Source: Spirochaetota bacterium (GTDB taxonomy: Bacteria; Spirochaetota; Spirochaetia; Treponematales; UBA12059). Taken from it: DNA of 64,000 nucleotides. A program made the translations under genes and the position numbers. Shown in pieces: positions 18,946-28,585 of this stretch. The notes beneath the pieces are model-generated. The model saw only the letters and a list, made by a program, of their open reading frames with translations, searched no databases and was not told where the DNA came from. The DNA lies in NCBI GenBank assembly GCA_018262985.1, contig JADFDI010000009.1, forward strand, positions 50,681 through 114,680, in the 5' to 3' direction. How positions within the stretch are numbered: position 1 is the stretch's first letter; the number at the start of each line of letters is the position of its first letter.

Positions 18946-20769
18946 ATGAGCGCCACGTTCAACAAAAGGGGCCGCCGCCCCGCGCGCGCGCCGCGCGCCG
19001 CTTCCCTCGTCGCCTTTTTTCTCGTCGCCCTTGCCGCCCTCGGCTCCTGCGGCCAGCCGGACCCGGTCGACGAGACCGTCTACCCGGTGTCCACGTCGTT
19101 CGACGCCGCGGACGAGTCCGCCTGGACCGCGGCCGGCCCTTCGGTGCGCTTCCGCACACACGCCCCCGACGACCGCAACGAGGAGGTGTCGTTCACCGCG
19201 AGCGGCCTCGTCGCCGGACAGGCCTTCCTCGTCGTCACCAACGCCGACCCGGGCGCCTCCTTCGCGCTTTCCGGCACCCTGGCCAACGCCGCGCCCGAAG
19301 CGCGGACGGCTCTCGACGCTTCCGCGACCGCGGACTCCGCCGCGCGCTACCTCCGCGACATCCCGGCGGTCAGCGCCTTCAACGCGGACCCGTGGGCGTT
19401 CGTCGAAGCTGACGCGGACACGAGCAGGGCCATTGTTACATCCGAGCCTGCATTCAGTACATCCGCTGTGGGAGACCCAGAGGAGTTCACCTATCTGATA
19501 GTCAACTTCGTAGGCGAACTGGAGACCGTGACGGCATCTGCTACATGCATGGCTTACGACACTGATACCGATACTGGCATCAGCGCCGCGATATGGGTGC
19601 TTGATAGCCTCCTGGCCGACAGCACAATAAGCCAAACAATGATTGATGCGGTACTCTCGAAATTCCTTGTTGACGGACCCGACAACGATATCCATGACTG
19701 GGTATCGAGCGTTTTCGGCGACAGCTACTCGACCCCGGTCGCTGCACGTTCCGATGCGCTCATCACCGATGCCGATGTTGTCGATATCCTGATCGCGGAC
19801 ATCGGACAGCAGGATATCGAGAGCGGAATAATCGGATATTTCCATTCGTTGCACAATTATAAGAAGACTGTGTTTTCCGATTCGAACGAGAGAGTGATGT
19901 TTTTTATCGATGCCCCGATACTGGCTGATCCGTATGGCGGGAAAAACCTGATCTGGGAACCGACCGACGACGGTCCCATGGAAATTTGGTCCACGCTGGC
20001 GCACGAACTGCAGCACATGATCCACTTCAATGAGAAATACGTGGAACGCGCGTCCGCCCAATCTCCGACATGGTATGACGAAACGTGTTCTGCCGCGGCC
20101 GAGGATTTAGTGTCTTACAAACTTGCGATCAACGGACCCAGAGGCGTTTCATGGGATCGGGCCGATGCGGGCGATACGGGAAACCAAAACGGTCTCCTGC
20201 CTTATTTCGTATGGTATCCCGAGGATTCCTTGACCTATTGGCCCTCGCCAGAATTTTCCACGCTGCATGACTACGGCAGCGCGTACGCGTTCGCCGCATG
20301 GCTTGGCAGGAACTACGGTCCCCAGGTCTTCCAGGGAATGGTGCAGAGTTACGACACCGGGTTCCAGGCGCTTGAAAGTGCGATTGCCTACCTGGGGCAT
20401 GTGAAGCCGGACGAGTCGACCCTATTGCGGGACTGGGCAGTAGCGTGTATCGGCTCGACCTTCGATCCTGTGGCTTACCCAATGGAAATTCCATATCGCT
20501 TCAATTCAGGGACATGGTTTACGGGTACGGTGGGATCAACCACATACCAGGTAGGCTCGATTGGTCTGGATCGTTATCGCCAAAAAGAGGACGGAGCCAC
20601 GACCGTAATTTTCGGAACAGGGCTGAAGATCCTGGGCGATGTTCCATCCTCGGGCTCCATCGCCCCCGCCGCCAACCTGTACATCGAACTGCCGGTCGTG
20701 GACGGGACGGCGAGCGGGACGCTCACCCTCTACCGGGGCATGTCCATGACGGTGGTGGTGACCGATTGA
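18946..20769 (+). CDS. Putative secreted zinc metallopeptidase (HExxH, M30/hyicolysin-like), lipoprotein
   Basis: Lipobox LAALGSC; TLAHELQHMIHF zinc motif followed by WYDETCSAAAED; the ATG at 18946 is preferred over the upstream TTG. Confidence 0.72.
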   Translation: MSATFNKRGRRPARAPRAASLVAFFLVALAALGSCGQPDPVDETVYPVSTSFDAADESAWTAAGPSVRFRTHAPDDRNEEVSFTASGLVAGQAFLVVTNADPGASFALSGTLANAAPEARTALDASATADSAARYLRDIPAVSAFNADPWAFVEADADTSRAIVTSEPAFSTSAVGDPEEFTYLIVNFVGELETVTASATCMAYDTDTDTGISAAIWVLDSLLADSTISQTMIDAVLSKFLVDGPDNDIHDWVSSVFGDSYSTPVAARSDALITDADVVDILIADIGQQDIESGIIGYFHSLHNYKKTVFSDSNERVMFFIDAPILADPYGGKNLIWEPTDDGPMEIWSTLAHELQHMIHFNEKYVERASAQSPTWYDETCSAAAEDLVSYKLAINGPRGVSWDRADAGDTGNQNGLLPYFVWYPEDSLTYWPSPEFSTLHDYGSAYAFAAWLGRNYGPQVFQGMVQSYDTGFQALESAIAYLGHVKPDESTLLRDWAVACIGSTFDPVAYPMEIPYRFNSGTWFTGTVGSTTYQVGSIGLDRYRQKEDGATTVIFGTGLKILGDVPSSGSIAPAANLYIELPVVDGTASGTLTLYRGMSMTVVVTD

Positions 20770-21077
20770 CGCGCCCGCATCCTCCGCTCGCGCGCTTCGC
20801 CTTCGGATGCCTCGCGGCCGCGCTCGCGCTGCTCGCCCTGGTCCTCCTGGGGGCCTGCGACGCGACGTTCGAGGGGACGGTGCTGCGGGTGGGCAACGAG
20901 CCGTTCTCCATGCTCGTGCTCAGGCTCGACGACGGGCGGGACCTCGCGCTCGAGGGACCGCTCCTCGCGGAGCTCGAGCGCTTGCAGAACCGCCGCGCGC
21001 GGCTCGCGGGCGAGCTCGTCGAAGGCGGCCCCCCCGGCGCCGCCGCCCGCCTCGTGGTCGGCCGCATAGTCGAATAA
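20766..21077 (+). CDS. Small putative lipoprotein
   Basis: TTG start overlaps the preceding stop (TTGA); signal with lipobox ALVLLGAC. Confidence 0.5.
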   Translation: MTRPHPPLARFAFGCLAAALALLALVLLGACDATFEGTVLRVGNEPFSMLVLRLDDGRDLALEGPLLAELERLQNRRARLAGELVEGGPPGAAARLVVGRIVE

Positions 21078-21078
21078 C

Positions 21079-21108
21079 AACCGCGGAGACGCCGTCTCCG
21101 CGGTTTCT
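21079..21108. terminator. Terminator between convergent genes
   Basis: AACCGCGGAGAC-GCC-GTCTCCGCGGTT perfect stem followed by TCTTC. Confidence 0.75.
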
Positions 21109-21128
21109 TCGTCGCGGATCGTCTTCCT

Positions 21129-22508
21129 CTAGAAGCTGCCCGAGCCGACGGTGATGGAGAGCGACGCCGACGCCGAGGGCTTGCCGGGACCGGTAGGACC
21201 CATGGTGAACTCGTCACCCTCCTCGCCGAAGGTGAAGCGCGCCGAGAGGCTGGCGGACAGGTAGTCGAAGAAGCGGTACGAAAGCTGCGGCAGCGCGAAG
21301 CCCGAGAGGTCCGAGAGGTTCGCCATCGCGGTGATCGAGGCCGAGAGGTCCTCCGCGCCGAAGAGCTCGCCGAGCGAGACCGAGGCCGCCGCGTAGTGCC
21401 GCGACCAGCGGAGCGAGTCGAGGGCAAAGAGCGATTCGTCAGGAAAGGTGCCTAGTTCTACGAAAGCGGTCTGAGCTCCGTAATGCGCGAACGCCTCGGC
21501 GACCGTCGCCTCGGTCTGCGCCTCGCCGTTCCACAGGTACTGCGCCATCACCGTCAGGTTCGACTCCTGGTTCAGGTAGCTGGCGCCGAGCGTCGCGGTG
21601 GCGAAGAAGCGGTCCGGGTACTCCACGGCCTCGAATTCCAGGCCGGGAAACGCGACCGCGCGCGGTTCGAGGAAGGTGCGCTCGGAGCCGTACTTGAGCT
21701 GGGCCTCGCCGAAGACGTTGAGGTCCCAGAGCCCCGAGTTGAGCATGAGGAAGGCCGAGGGCGGGGCGTCGTACTTGTACGCGGCGGCGAGCGCGAGCTC
21801 GGTGTCGCCGAAGAAGTGCTTGGCCTTCGCGGCGTACATGATGTCCTCCGGCTTTTCGGCGCCCTTCGGGAACACCGTCCAGAGCGCGACGCTCGAGAGG
21901 GTGCGCGGTATCGGCCAGAGCGCGGTGAAGGCGAGCGGTCCCTCGCGCTCGGCGTCCGGATCCGACACGTCGATCTCCGAGAGCGACACGAGGTCGTCGG
22001 CCGGCTGGAAGAAGCGCCCGACGCCGAGGCGCAAGGGCTGCTTGCCGAAGCTGAAGAAGAGCGCGTCGTCCCGGCTGAAATTCGCGTAGAGCGCGTAGAC
22101 GGAGATGTTCGGAATCGTCGGCTCCCCGGGCGCCGCGTCGAGGGCGAAGGGATACGCGAGGTCGAGGGCCGCGTAGTAGCCCCAGTCGGATTCGGGTTTG
22201 GCCTGGAGCGTCAAGCGGCTCGAAAGGGCGGGGCTCATGGCGTAGTCGTCGTACATCGCCGACTCGAAGGCCCAGGGATCGAGCCAGGTCCACGAGAAGC
22301 CGAGCGAACCGGAGAGCCGGCCCGAGACGCGCGGGGCGTCCCACTCCAGGAACTCGGAGCGGTCGATCTCGGCCGCGTCGGCGGCCTCCTCGACCGTCTC
22401 CGGGGCGCCGAACAGGTCGTCGTCCGAAAGATCCTGAGCCGCGAGCGGCGAAACCAGGACCGCGAAAGCCACCGCGAAAATGAAACCGTACAGCGCGAAA
22501 CGCTTCAT
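21129..22508 (-). CDS. Outer-membrane beta-barrel protein, hypothetical
   Basis: Signal peptide MKRFALYGFIFAVAFAVLVSPLAAQ, then DDDLFGAPETV segment, then a barrel-like sequence; last gene of the Lol-like operon. Confidence 0.75.
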   Translation of the reverse strand: MKRFALYGFIFAVAFAVLVSPLAAQDLSDDDLFGAPETVEEAADAAEIDRSEFLEWDAPRVSGRLSGSLGFSWTWLDPWAFESAMYDDYAMSPALSSRLTLQAKPESDWGYYAALDLAYPFALDAAPGEPTIPNISVYALYANFSRDDALFFSFGKQPLRLGVGRFFQPADDLVSLSEIDVSDPDAEREGPLAFTALWPIPRTLSSVALWTVFPKGAEKPEDIMYAAKAKHFFGDTELALAAAYKYDAPPSAFLMLNSGLWDLNVFGEAQLKYGSERTFLEPRAVAFPGLEFEAVEYPDRFFATATLGASYLNQESNLTVMAQYLWNGEAQTEATVAEAFAHYGAQTAFVELGTFPDESLFALDSLRWSRHYAAASVSLGELFGAEDLSASITAMANLSDLSGFALPQLSYRFFDYLSASLSARFTFGEEGDEFTMGPTGPGKPSASASLSITVGSGSF

Positions 22509-22525
22509 GGTTACCTCGTTCGATT

Positions 22526-23266
22526 CTACCGGGCGCGCTTGAGGAAGGCCTCGGTGAAGGTGTCGTCGGCGAGTTTTCCGACGGCCACGTCCGAGAGGGT
22601 CAGCTGGCTCTTCTCGCCCGTGTTGATCTCGTCGACGATCAGGATGCGCGAGGGTATCTGCTTGCCGCCCGCGCTGATGTAGCTCGGCGGGAAGCTGACC
22701 GTGCGCATGAGCCGGCCGGAGACGGAGAAGTCCTCCTCCTTGAGCACGAGCGGCTTGTCCTTGCGGACGTAGAGGCGGACGCGCTGCCAGCTGACCTCCG
22801 AGTCCTTCGACACCAGCTCGAGGATCCACACGTCGTAGGCGCCGAGCTTGCCCTCGGAGCTTTTCTCGATGTCGTAGTCGTCGGCGTAGCTCATGCGCGA
22901 GAGGTCGGAGTTGCGCGCCTCCGAGTCCTGCACGCTTTCCTTGATTGTGCTCTTGGCGAACTCCCCCGACTCGGGGTCGTAGAACCAGACGTTGTCGTCC
23001 ACCTTGAGGTAGCCCTGGCCCTTCTGGCGCTCGGGCTTGAGGAAGAGGAAGACGAATTGGTCGCGCTCGTCGCGGCGGTAGACGCGGACCTGGACGGTCT
23101 CGGGCTTCTGGCCCGGCTTCTCCGAGACGATGGTGTAGGTGGCCGTGAAGTCCTGGCCGCCGAAGTCGCCGAGCGAGTCGATCTCGCGCAGCATGGCCTT
23201 GAAATCCTGGGCGCCCGCCATCGCCACCGAGAGCGCCGCCAGGACCGATATCATCGCGCGTTTCAT
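22526..23266 (-). CDS. Outer membrane lipoprotein-sorting protein (LolA-like family)
   Basis: Signal peptide; QGYLKVDDNVWFYDPESGEFAKSTIKESVQDSEARNSDLSR and PSYISAGGKQIPSRI patterns of this family. Confidence 0.82.
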   Translation of the reverse strand: MKRAMISVLAALSVAMAGAQDFKAMLREIDSLGDFGGQDFTATYTIVSEKPGQKPETVQVRVYRRDERDQFVFLFLKPERQKGQGYLKVDDNVWFYDPESGEFAKSTIKESVQDSEARNSDLSRMSYADDYDIEKSSEGKLGAYDVWILELVSKDSEVSWQRVRLYVRKDKPLVLKEEDFSVSGRLMRTVSFPPSYISAGGKQIPSRILIVDEINTGEKSQLTLSDVAVGKLADDTFTEAFLKRAR

Positions 23267-23282
23267 GGAACCTCCAAAAGTG

Positions 23283-24593
23283 TCAGACGGCCGTGCGGAG
23301 GGCGACGGCGGGGTCGAGCTTCGCGGCGCTCCGCGCCGGGAAGAAGGCGGCGGCCAGGGTCAGGAAGGCCACGATGGCCACCTTTCCCGCGACGCGCGCC
23401 CAGTCGAGGCGGAAGCTCATGTGCCCGTTCCTGAGGATGAGGAAGAGCGGGCTGTCGAGCCCGAAGTCGATGAGTCCCACGCCGAGCATCACGAGCGACG
23501 CGACGGCGAGTCCCGCCACGGCGCCGCCGAGCGCGAGGAACAGCGCCTCGTAGAGGAAGAGCCCGCGCACCTGGCCGCGCTGCATGCCCACCGCCCGCAT
23601 GGTGCCGATCTCGCGGATGCGCTCGTACATGATGATGCGGAAGGTGTTGGTGATGCCCACCATGATGATGAGGAAGAGCACCAGGAGGATGACGAGGCTG
23701 GCGACGTCGAGCACGTCGACGATCTGCTGCACCTGGGCCAGCGCGTCGTTCAGCGTGGTGACGCGGTATTTCACGCCGGTCCAGGTCTCCTCGTCCTCGC
23801 CGCGCATCATGGCCAGGACGGGGTTCCCGCCCTCGGCGCCGGGCGCCTTGCGCTCGAAGGCCTGGAGCCGGCTCGACACCTCGGCGTGCAGGCGGTCGCC
23901 GGCCTCGTCCATGCCCTTGAGCGAGGGCAGGTAGAACGAGAGGGCCTGGTACTCGTCCGGCGCCAGGTCGAGGAGCTCGTTGACGTAGTCGCGCCCGGCG
24001 TAGGCCGAGACCGAGCCGAGTATGCCCGGATCCTTGATGACGGCGGCCACGGCGAATTCGCCGACGTTCTGCTGGCCGGAATAGGTGCGCGTCGTCACGA
24101 GCAGGCGGTCGCCGATCTCGACGCCGAGCTTGTCGGCGATGGGTTCGGGAAGGACGATGCCGTCGCGGGGCAGGTCATCGAGGCTGCCCGAGGCGAGCGC
24201 GAGCCGCTCGGCCAGGAAGGTCTCTGCCTCGAAGTCCACGCCCTGCACCGCGAGGGTCGCGGTGCGGCCGGCGAATTTGAGCGAGCCCTGGAGTCCCGAG
24301 CGCCGCGAGACGTATTTCGCCTCGATGCCCGCGGCTTCGGCGGCTTCGCGGAGCGCGGCGTCGTCGCGGATGATCTCGAGGTCGCGCCCCTTGGGGCTCT
24401 TCTCGACGCCCTCCACGAAGACGTGGCCCGCGAGCAGGTTGGAGAAATTCTCCGAGACGTTGTCGACGAAGGCGCCGGCGAAGCCGTCGATCAGGGTGAC
24501 GATCATGATGCCGAAGGCGATGGCGCCTCCGAGCAGGAAGGAGCGCCGCTTCTGGCGGCTCAGGTTGCGGAAGGCGAGCATGGCGGTCTGCAT
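23283..24593 (-). CDS. ABC transporter permease, FtsX/LolCE-MacB type
   Basis: AFRNLSRQKRRSFLLGGAIAFG... N-terminus; MYERIREIGTMRAVGMQRGQVRGLFLYEALFLALGGAVAG. Confidence 0.9.
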   Translation of the reverse strand: MQTAMLAFRNLSRQKRRSFLLGGAIAFGIMIVTLIDGFAGAFVDNVSENFSNLLAGHVFVEGVEKSPKGRDLEIIRDDAALREAAEAAGIEAKYVSRRSGLQGSLKFAGRTATLAVQGVDFEAETFLAERLALASGSLDDLPRDGIVLPEPIADKLGVEIGDRLLVTTRTYSGQQNVGEFAVAAVIKDPGILGSVSAYAGRDYVNELLDLAPDEYQALSFYLPSLKGMDEAGDRLHAEVSSRLQAFERKAPGAEGGNPVLAMMRGEDEETWTGVKYRVTTLNDALAQVQQIVDVLDVASLVILLVLFLIIMVGITNTFRIIMYERIREIGTMRAVGMQRGQVRGLFLYEALFLALGGAVAGLAVASLVMLGVGLIDFGLDSPLFLILRNGHMSFRLDWARVAGKVAIVAFLTLAAAFFPARSAAKLDPAVALRTAV

Positions 24594-24603
24594 GGCGGCC
24601 TCC

Positions 24604-26061
24604 TCACTCGGCCTGCATCGCGCGGACCGGCTGGACGCGGAGCGCGAGCTGCACGGGATACACGTGGGCGACCACGGAGACCGCGGTGACCATGACCAGG
24701 GACCAGAGGACCGACATCGGGTTCACCGCGGGCCTCAAGACCTTGCCGGCGAAGAGGATCTCGAGGAAGGCGTTGCCCGCCTCGATGTTCAGCGCCGAGA
24801 GCAGCCCCAGTATGCCGAAGGCGAGGGCCGTGCCGACGAGGCCGAACACGGCGGCGATGACGACGGTCTCCACCAGGAACATCTTTCGCACGAAGCCCTT
24901 CTGCGCGCCGAGGGCCCGCATGGTGCCGATCTCTCCGGTGCGTTCGATGACCGAGATGACCAGGGTGTTGGTCATGATGATGACGGCCACGACGGCCACG
25001 ATGATGATGGCGAAATTGAAGACGATGCGGACCACGTCGACGCTCTGGGCGAAGGGGCCCGCGGCGGCCTTCCAGCCCTCCGCGACGACCGGGAGGCCTT
25101 CTTCGGCGAAGCGCTGGTTGAGCTCCTTCACGACGCGCTCCGCCTGGCCCGGGCGCTCGAGGCGCGCCAGCAGGAAGTGCCAGGCGCCCGAATCGACCAC
25201 GGTGGCCGGGGCGGCCGCGGCGGGAACGCTTTCGGCCTCGGGGACGGGCTCCGGCGCGGCCGCGACGGCGAGGTCGACGGTCTCCGGCGCGCCGAAGAGG
25301 TCGTCGTCGCTCGTCGAGGCGAGCAGCTCGGTCTGCTCCGGCGCGAGCGTCACGTCCGCGTCCGTGCCGAGCGTGAGCCCCATGAGTATGCGGAGCGTGT
25401 CCGCGTCCACGTATGAAATGAACTCGGTCGCCTCGGTGTCGGCCTTGTACTCGATGAGGCCGACGAGCGGGACGGCCCGGATCTTGAAGCCGGAATTGCC
25501 CATGCCGGTCAGCACGACGTCGTCGCCGACCTTGAAGTCGATTTCGAGGTGCTCGGCCATGCGCTCCGCCTGGCGCTTGGTGAGGAGTATGCCCTCCTCG
25601 CCGGGCTCGAGCATGCGGCCTTCCACCACGACGGCGTTGTCGAACACGCGCGAGTACTCGTCGGGCACGACGCCGAACATGAGGGCGAAGCCGGTCTTCT
25701 CCGAGTCGCGCGGGGAGGCGAGGGCGAAGCCCGTGACCTGGCTGGCCACGCCGACGACGCCGTCCGCCTCCTCGAGGATGGCGCGAACCCGGTCGTAATC
25801 GGGGATGGCCGGGGTTTCCTCGCGGCCGCCCACCGACTGCACGCCGAAGAGGCTGACCGGGTCCGTCGTCTCGGCGTGGACGAAGACGTCGGCCGTGTAG
25901 TTCTCGGTGAAGGTCTTGCGGATGCCGGCCGCGGCCGTGTCCATGAAGCTGTTGCCCACGACCAGGATGACCACGCCGAGCGCGAGGAGGCCGCCGATGA
26001 TGAAGCTCTTGGCCTTGTGCTCGAGCAGGTTCCGGAGGGCTATGCGCACGAGGATGGGCAT
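24604..26061 (-). CDS. ABC transporter permease, FtsX/LolCE-MacB type, with insert containing DDDLFGAPETV
   Basis: RIALRNLLEHKAKSFIIGGLLALG; VIERTGEIGTMRALGAQKGFVRKMFLVETVVIAAVFGLVG. Confidence 0.9.
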   Translation of the reverse strand: MPILVRIALRNLLEHKAKSFIIGGLLALGVVILVVGNSFMDTAAAGIRKTFTENYTADVFVHAETTDPVSLFGVQSVGGREETPAIPDYDRVRAILEEADGVVGVASQVTGFALASPRDSEKTGFALMFGVVPDEYSRVFDNAVVVEGRMLEPGEEGILLTKRQAERMAEHLEIDFKVGDDVVLTGMGNSGFKIRAVPLVGLIEYKADTEATEFISYVDADTLRILMGLTLGTDADVTLAPEQTELLASTSDDDLFGAPETVDLAVAAAPEPVPEAESVPAAAAPATVVDSGAWHFLLARLERPGQAERVVKELNQRFAEEGLPVVAEGWKAAAGPFAQSVDVVRIVFNFAIIIVAVVAVIIMTNTLVISVIERTGEIGTMRALGAQKGFVRKMFLVETVVIAAVFGLVGTALAFGILGLLSALNIEAGNAFLEILFAGKVLRPAVNPMSVLWSLVMVTAVSVVAHVYPVQLALRVQPVRAMQAE

Positions 26062-26772
26062 CTAGGCCTCCGCCCCCGCGCGCTCGCGGCGGAAGTTCTC
26101 GGTGACGAGGCCGTCGCGGAGGCGCACCACGTGGTCGGCGATGTCGACGATCTTGGCGTCGTGGGTGGAGAAGATGAAGGTGGTCTCCAGGTCGCGGTTG
26201 ATCTTCTTCATGAGCTCGATGATCTGCTCGCCGGTGGCGGAGTCGAGGTTGGCGGTCGGCTCGTCCGCCAGCACGATCTTGGGCTTGGTGACGAGGGCGC
26301 GCGCGATGGCCACGCGCTGGCGCTGGCCGCCGGAGAGCTCGTTGGAGCGGTGGCCCTTCCAGTCGGAGAGCCCGACCTCCTCGATGAGGAAGTCGACCCA
26401 CTCGGCCGCCTCCTTCCTCGGCTGCCGCTTCGCGCCGAGGAGCAGGGGGAACTCCACGTTCTCGCGCACGTTCAGCACCGGAATCAGGTTGAAGCTCTGG
26501 AAGATGAAGCCGAGCGTCTCGTGGCGGAGCGTGGTCAGCTCGCGGTCGCCCAGCTTCGAGGTGGGCTTGCCCTCGATCAGCACCTCGCCGCCCGAGGGGC
26601 GGTCCACGAGGCCGATCATGTTGAGGATGGTGGTCTTCCCGGAGCCGGAAGGACCGGCGATCGAGATGAAGTCGCCCCGCTCGATGCGGAACGAGACGCC
26701 CTTGACCGCCTGCACCTCGGTCTTGCCGAGCGGGTAGGTCTTGCGGACTTCCGACAGTTCGATGATGGACAT
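26062..26772 (-). CDS. ABC transporter ATP-binding protein (LolD/MacB-like)
   Basis: GPSGSGKTT, LSGGQRQRVAIARAL, ADEPTANLDSATG. Confidence 0.93.
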   Translation of the reverse strand: MSIIELSEVRKTYPLGKTEVQAVKGVSFRIERGDFISIAGPSGSGKTTILNMIGLVDRPSGGEVLIEGKPTSKLGDRELTTLRHETLGFIFQSFNLIPVLNVRENVEFPLLLGAKRQPRKEAAEWVDFLIEEVGLSDWKGHRSNELSGGQRQRVAIARALVTKPKIVLADEPTANLDSATGEQIIELMKKINRDLETTFIFSTHDAKIVDIADHVVRLRDGLVTENFRRERAGAEA

Positions 26773-27067
26773 GGGCTTTCGCTCCTCGGGCGCCGCCCCT
26801 TCCGGGGGCCGGCACGGCTCTGGCGGAGGAGGGCGCGCGAGCGTCCGTCCCCGGCCGGTCCGCCGCCCGCCGGGCGCGGCCTGACCGGCGCGCCCGACGG
26901 CGTGGAGCCGCGGGCCGCATGGGGACGAAAATAGCGAGGGCCGCGTCCCCCGATCAAGGACGCGGCCCGGAATGTCAGGAAAACGCAAGGAACGCGGGGT
27001 GAAGGCGCCGCCGCCGCCTCGGGGCGAGTCGAAGCGAGCGCGGCGGCCCGGCGCCCGTTTCCCCCTT

Positions 27068-28342
27068 TTACATTCCCTCGGGGGAGGTGCGGCCGCGGGG
27101 ACCGGCCTCGTGCGCCTCGATCTCGGCCTTGACCACCTCGGCGAGGCGCTTCACGCCCTCCTCGATCTGCTCGAAGCTCGAGTACGAGAAGTTGATGCGC
27201 ATGGCGTTGTGCTCGGGCTCGTCGAAGTAGAAGGCCGAGCCGACCACGTAGGCCACCTTGCGCTCGACGGCCTTGAAGATCATCTGGTCGGTGTCGATGT
27301 ACTTCGGCAGCGAGATCCAGAGGAAGAGGCCGCCCTCGGGCTTGGTCCAGGTCAGGTCGTAGCGCTTGGGCATGTACTTCTCGAGCATGGCCACCATGTG
27401 GTTGCGCTTGTCGCGGTACAGCTTGCAGGTGTTCTCGATGACCGCGTAGAGCTTGCCGGTCTTGAGGTACTCGGCCAGCCACTTCTGCGCGAAGACGTTG
27501 GTGCAGAGGTCCATGGCCTGCTTGGCGATGACGAGCTTCGCGATCAGGTCGGGATGGGCCATGATCCAGCCGACGCGGGCGCCGGGCACGAGGATCTTCG
27601 AGAAGGTCTTCATGTTGACGACGATGCCGCGGTTCTCGCCCTGCTGGTCGAGCTGGTAGATGGAGGGCAGGGTCTCGCCCATGAAGCGGACCTCGCGGTA
27701 GGGCGCGTCCTCGACCAGGGGCAGGTCGTGGTCGTAGGCGAACTTGAGGATGGCCTTGCGCTTCTCGAGGCTCCAGCAGATGCCGGAGGGATTCTGGAAG
27801 TCCGGGATGACGTAGACGTACTTGACCTTCCTGCCGTCGCGGAGCGCGCGCGCGTAGCGCTTCTCGAGCTCGACCATGTCGAAGCCGTCGTTGTCCGGCG
27901 AGAAGGGGACGCCGAGCACCTTGCCCTGGTAGGACTGGATGGCCTGGATGGTGCCGACGTAGGTGGGTCGGCCGGCGATGACGTAGTCGCCCGGGTCGAG
28001 GAAGAGCTTCGGGAGCATGTCGAGGGCCTGCTGGCTGGCGGAGACGATGAGCAGGTTCTCCGGCGACAGCGCGACGCCCTGGCGCGCCTCGTACTTGATC
28101 AGCTCGGCCTTGAGGTCGTTGTCGCCCTCGGTGGTGCCGTACTGGAGCGCCTTGGCGGCGTGCTTGGTGAACACCGCGTCGGCGGCGACGCGGAGGTCCT
28201 CGACGGGGAAGGTCTCCGGGGCCGGGAGGCCGCCGGCGAACGAGATGATATCGGGCTGCGTGGTCAGCTTGAGGAGCTCGCGGATGACGCTCTTCTTCAT
28301 GCTGAGCGCGTTCTTCGAGTAGAGCGAGTCGAACTTCGGCAT
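27068..28342 (-). CDS. PLP-dependent aminotransferase, class I/II (2-aminoadipate transaminase-like)
   Basis: ISFAGGLPAPETFPVEDLR, YGTTEGDNDLKAELIKYEARQG, DFQNPSGICWSLEKR, TFSKILVPGARVGW. Confidence 0.93.
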   Translation of the reverse strand: MPKFDSLYSKNALSMKKSVIRELLKLTTQPDIISFAGGLPAPETFPVEDLRVAADAVFTKHAAKALQYGTTEGDNDLKAELIKYEARQGVALSPENLLIVSASQQALDMLPKLFLDPGDYVIAGRPTYVGTIQAIQSYQGKVLGVPFSPDNDGFDMVELEKRYARALRDGRKVKYVYVIPDFQNPSGICWSLEKRKAILKFAYDHDLPLVEDAPYREVRFMGETLPSIYQLDQQGENRGIVVNMKTFSKILVPGARVGWIMAHPDLIAKLVIAKQAMDLCTNVFAQKWLAEYLKTGKLYAVIENTCKLYRDKRNHMVAMLEKYMPKRYDLTWTKPEGGLFLWISLPKYIDTDQMIFKAVERKVAYVVGSAFYFDEPEHNAMRINFSYSSFEQIEEGVKRLAEVVKAEIEAHEAGPRGRTSPEGM

Positions 28343-28585
28343 GTCGGCTTTCTCCTTGCGGCGCGGCGGGAACGGTGGGAAGGGGCCCGCCGGAGCCGCG
28401 ACCATGGTACAACGGCTTTCCGCATTTGGAAACCGCGAATAAAAACCCGCCCCGGGCGGATGGATAACCGCGGCGGCCGGGCTCCGCCCCGCCGGAGGCC
28501 GGGCGAGGATTGACCCGGGGGGCGGGAGCACCTTATCGTAGGAAACGCGGCGCGAGCGGCCGCGCATCAGACCCCTGGAGACTAC

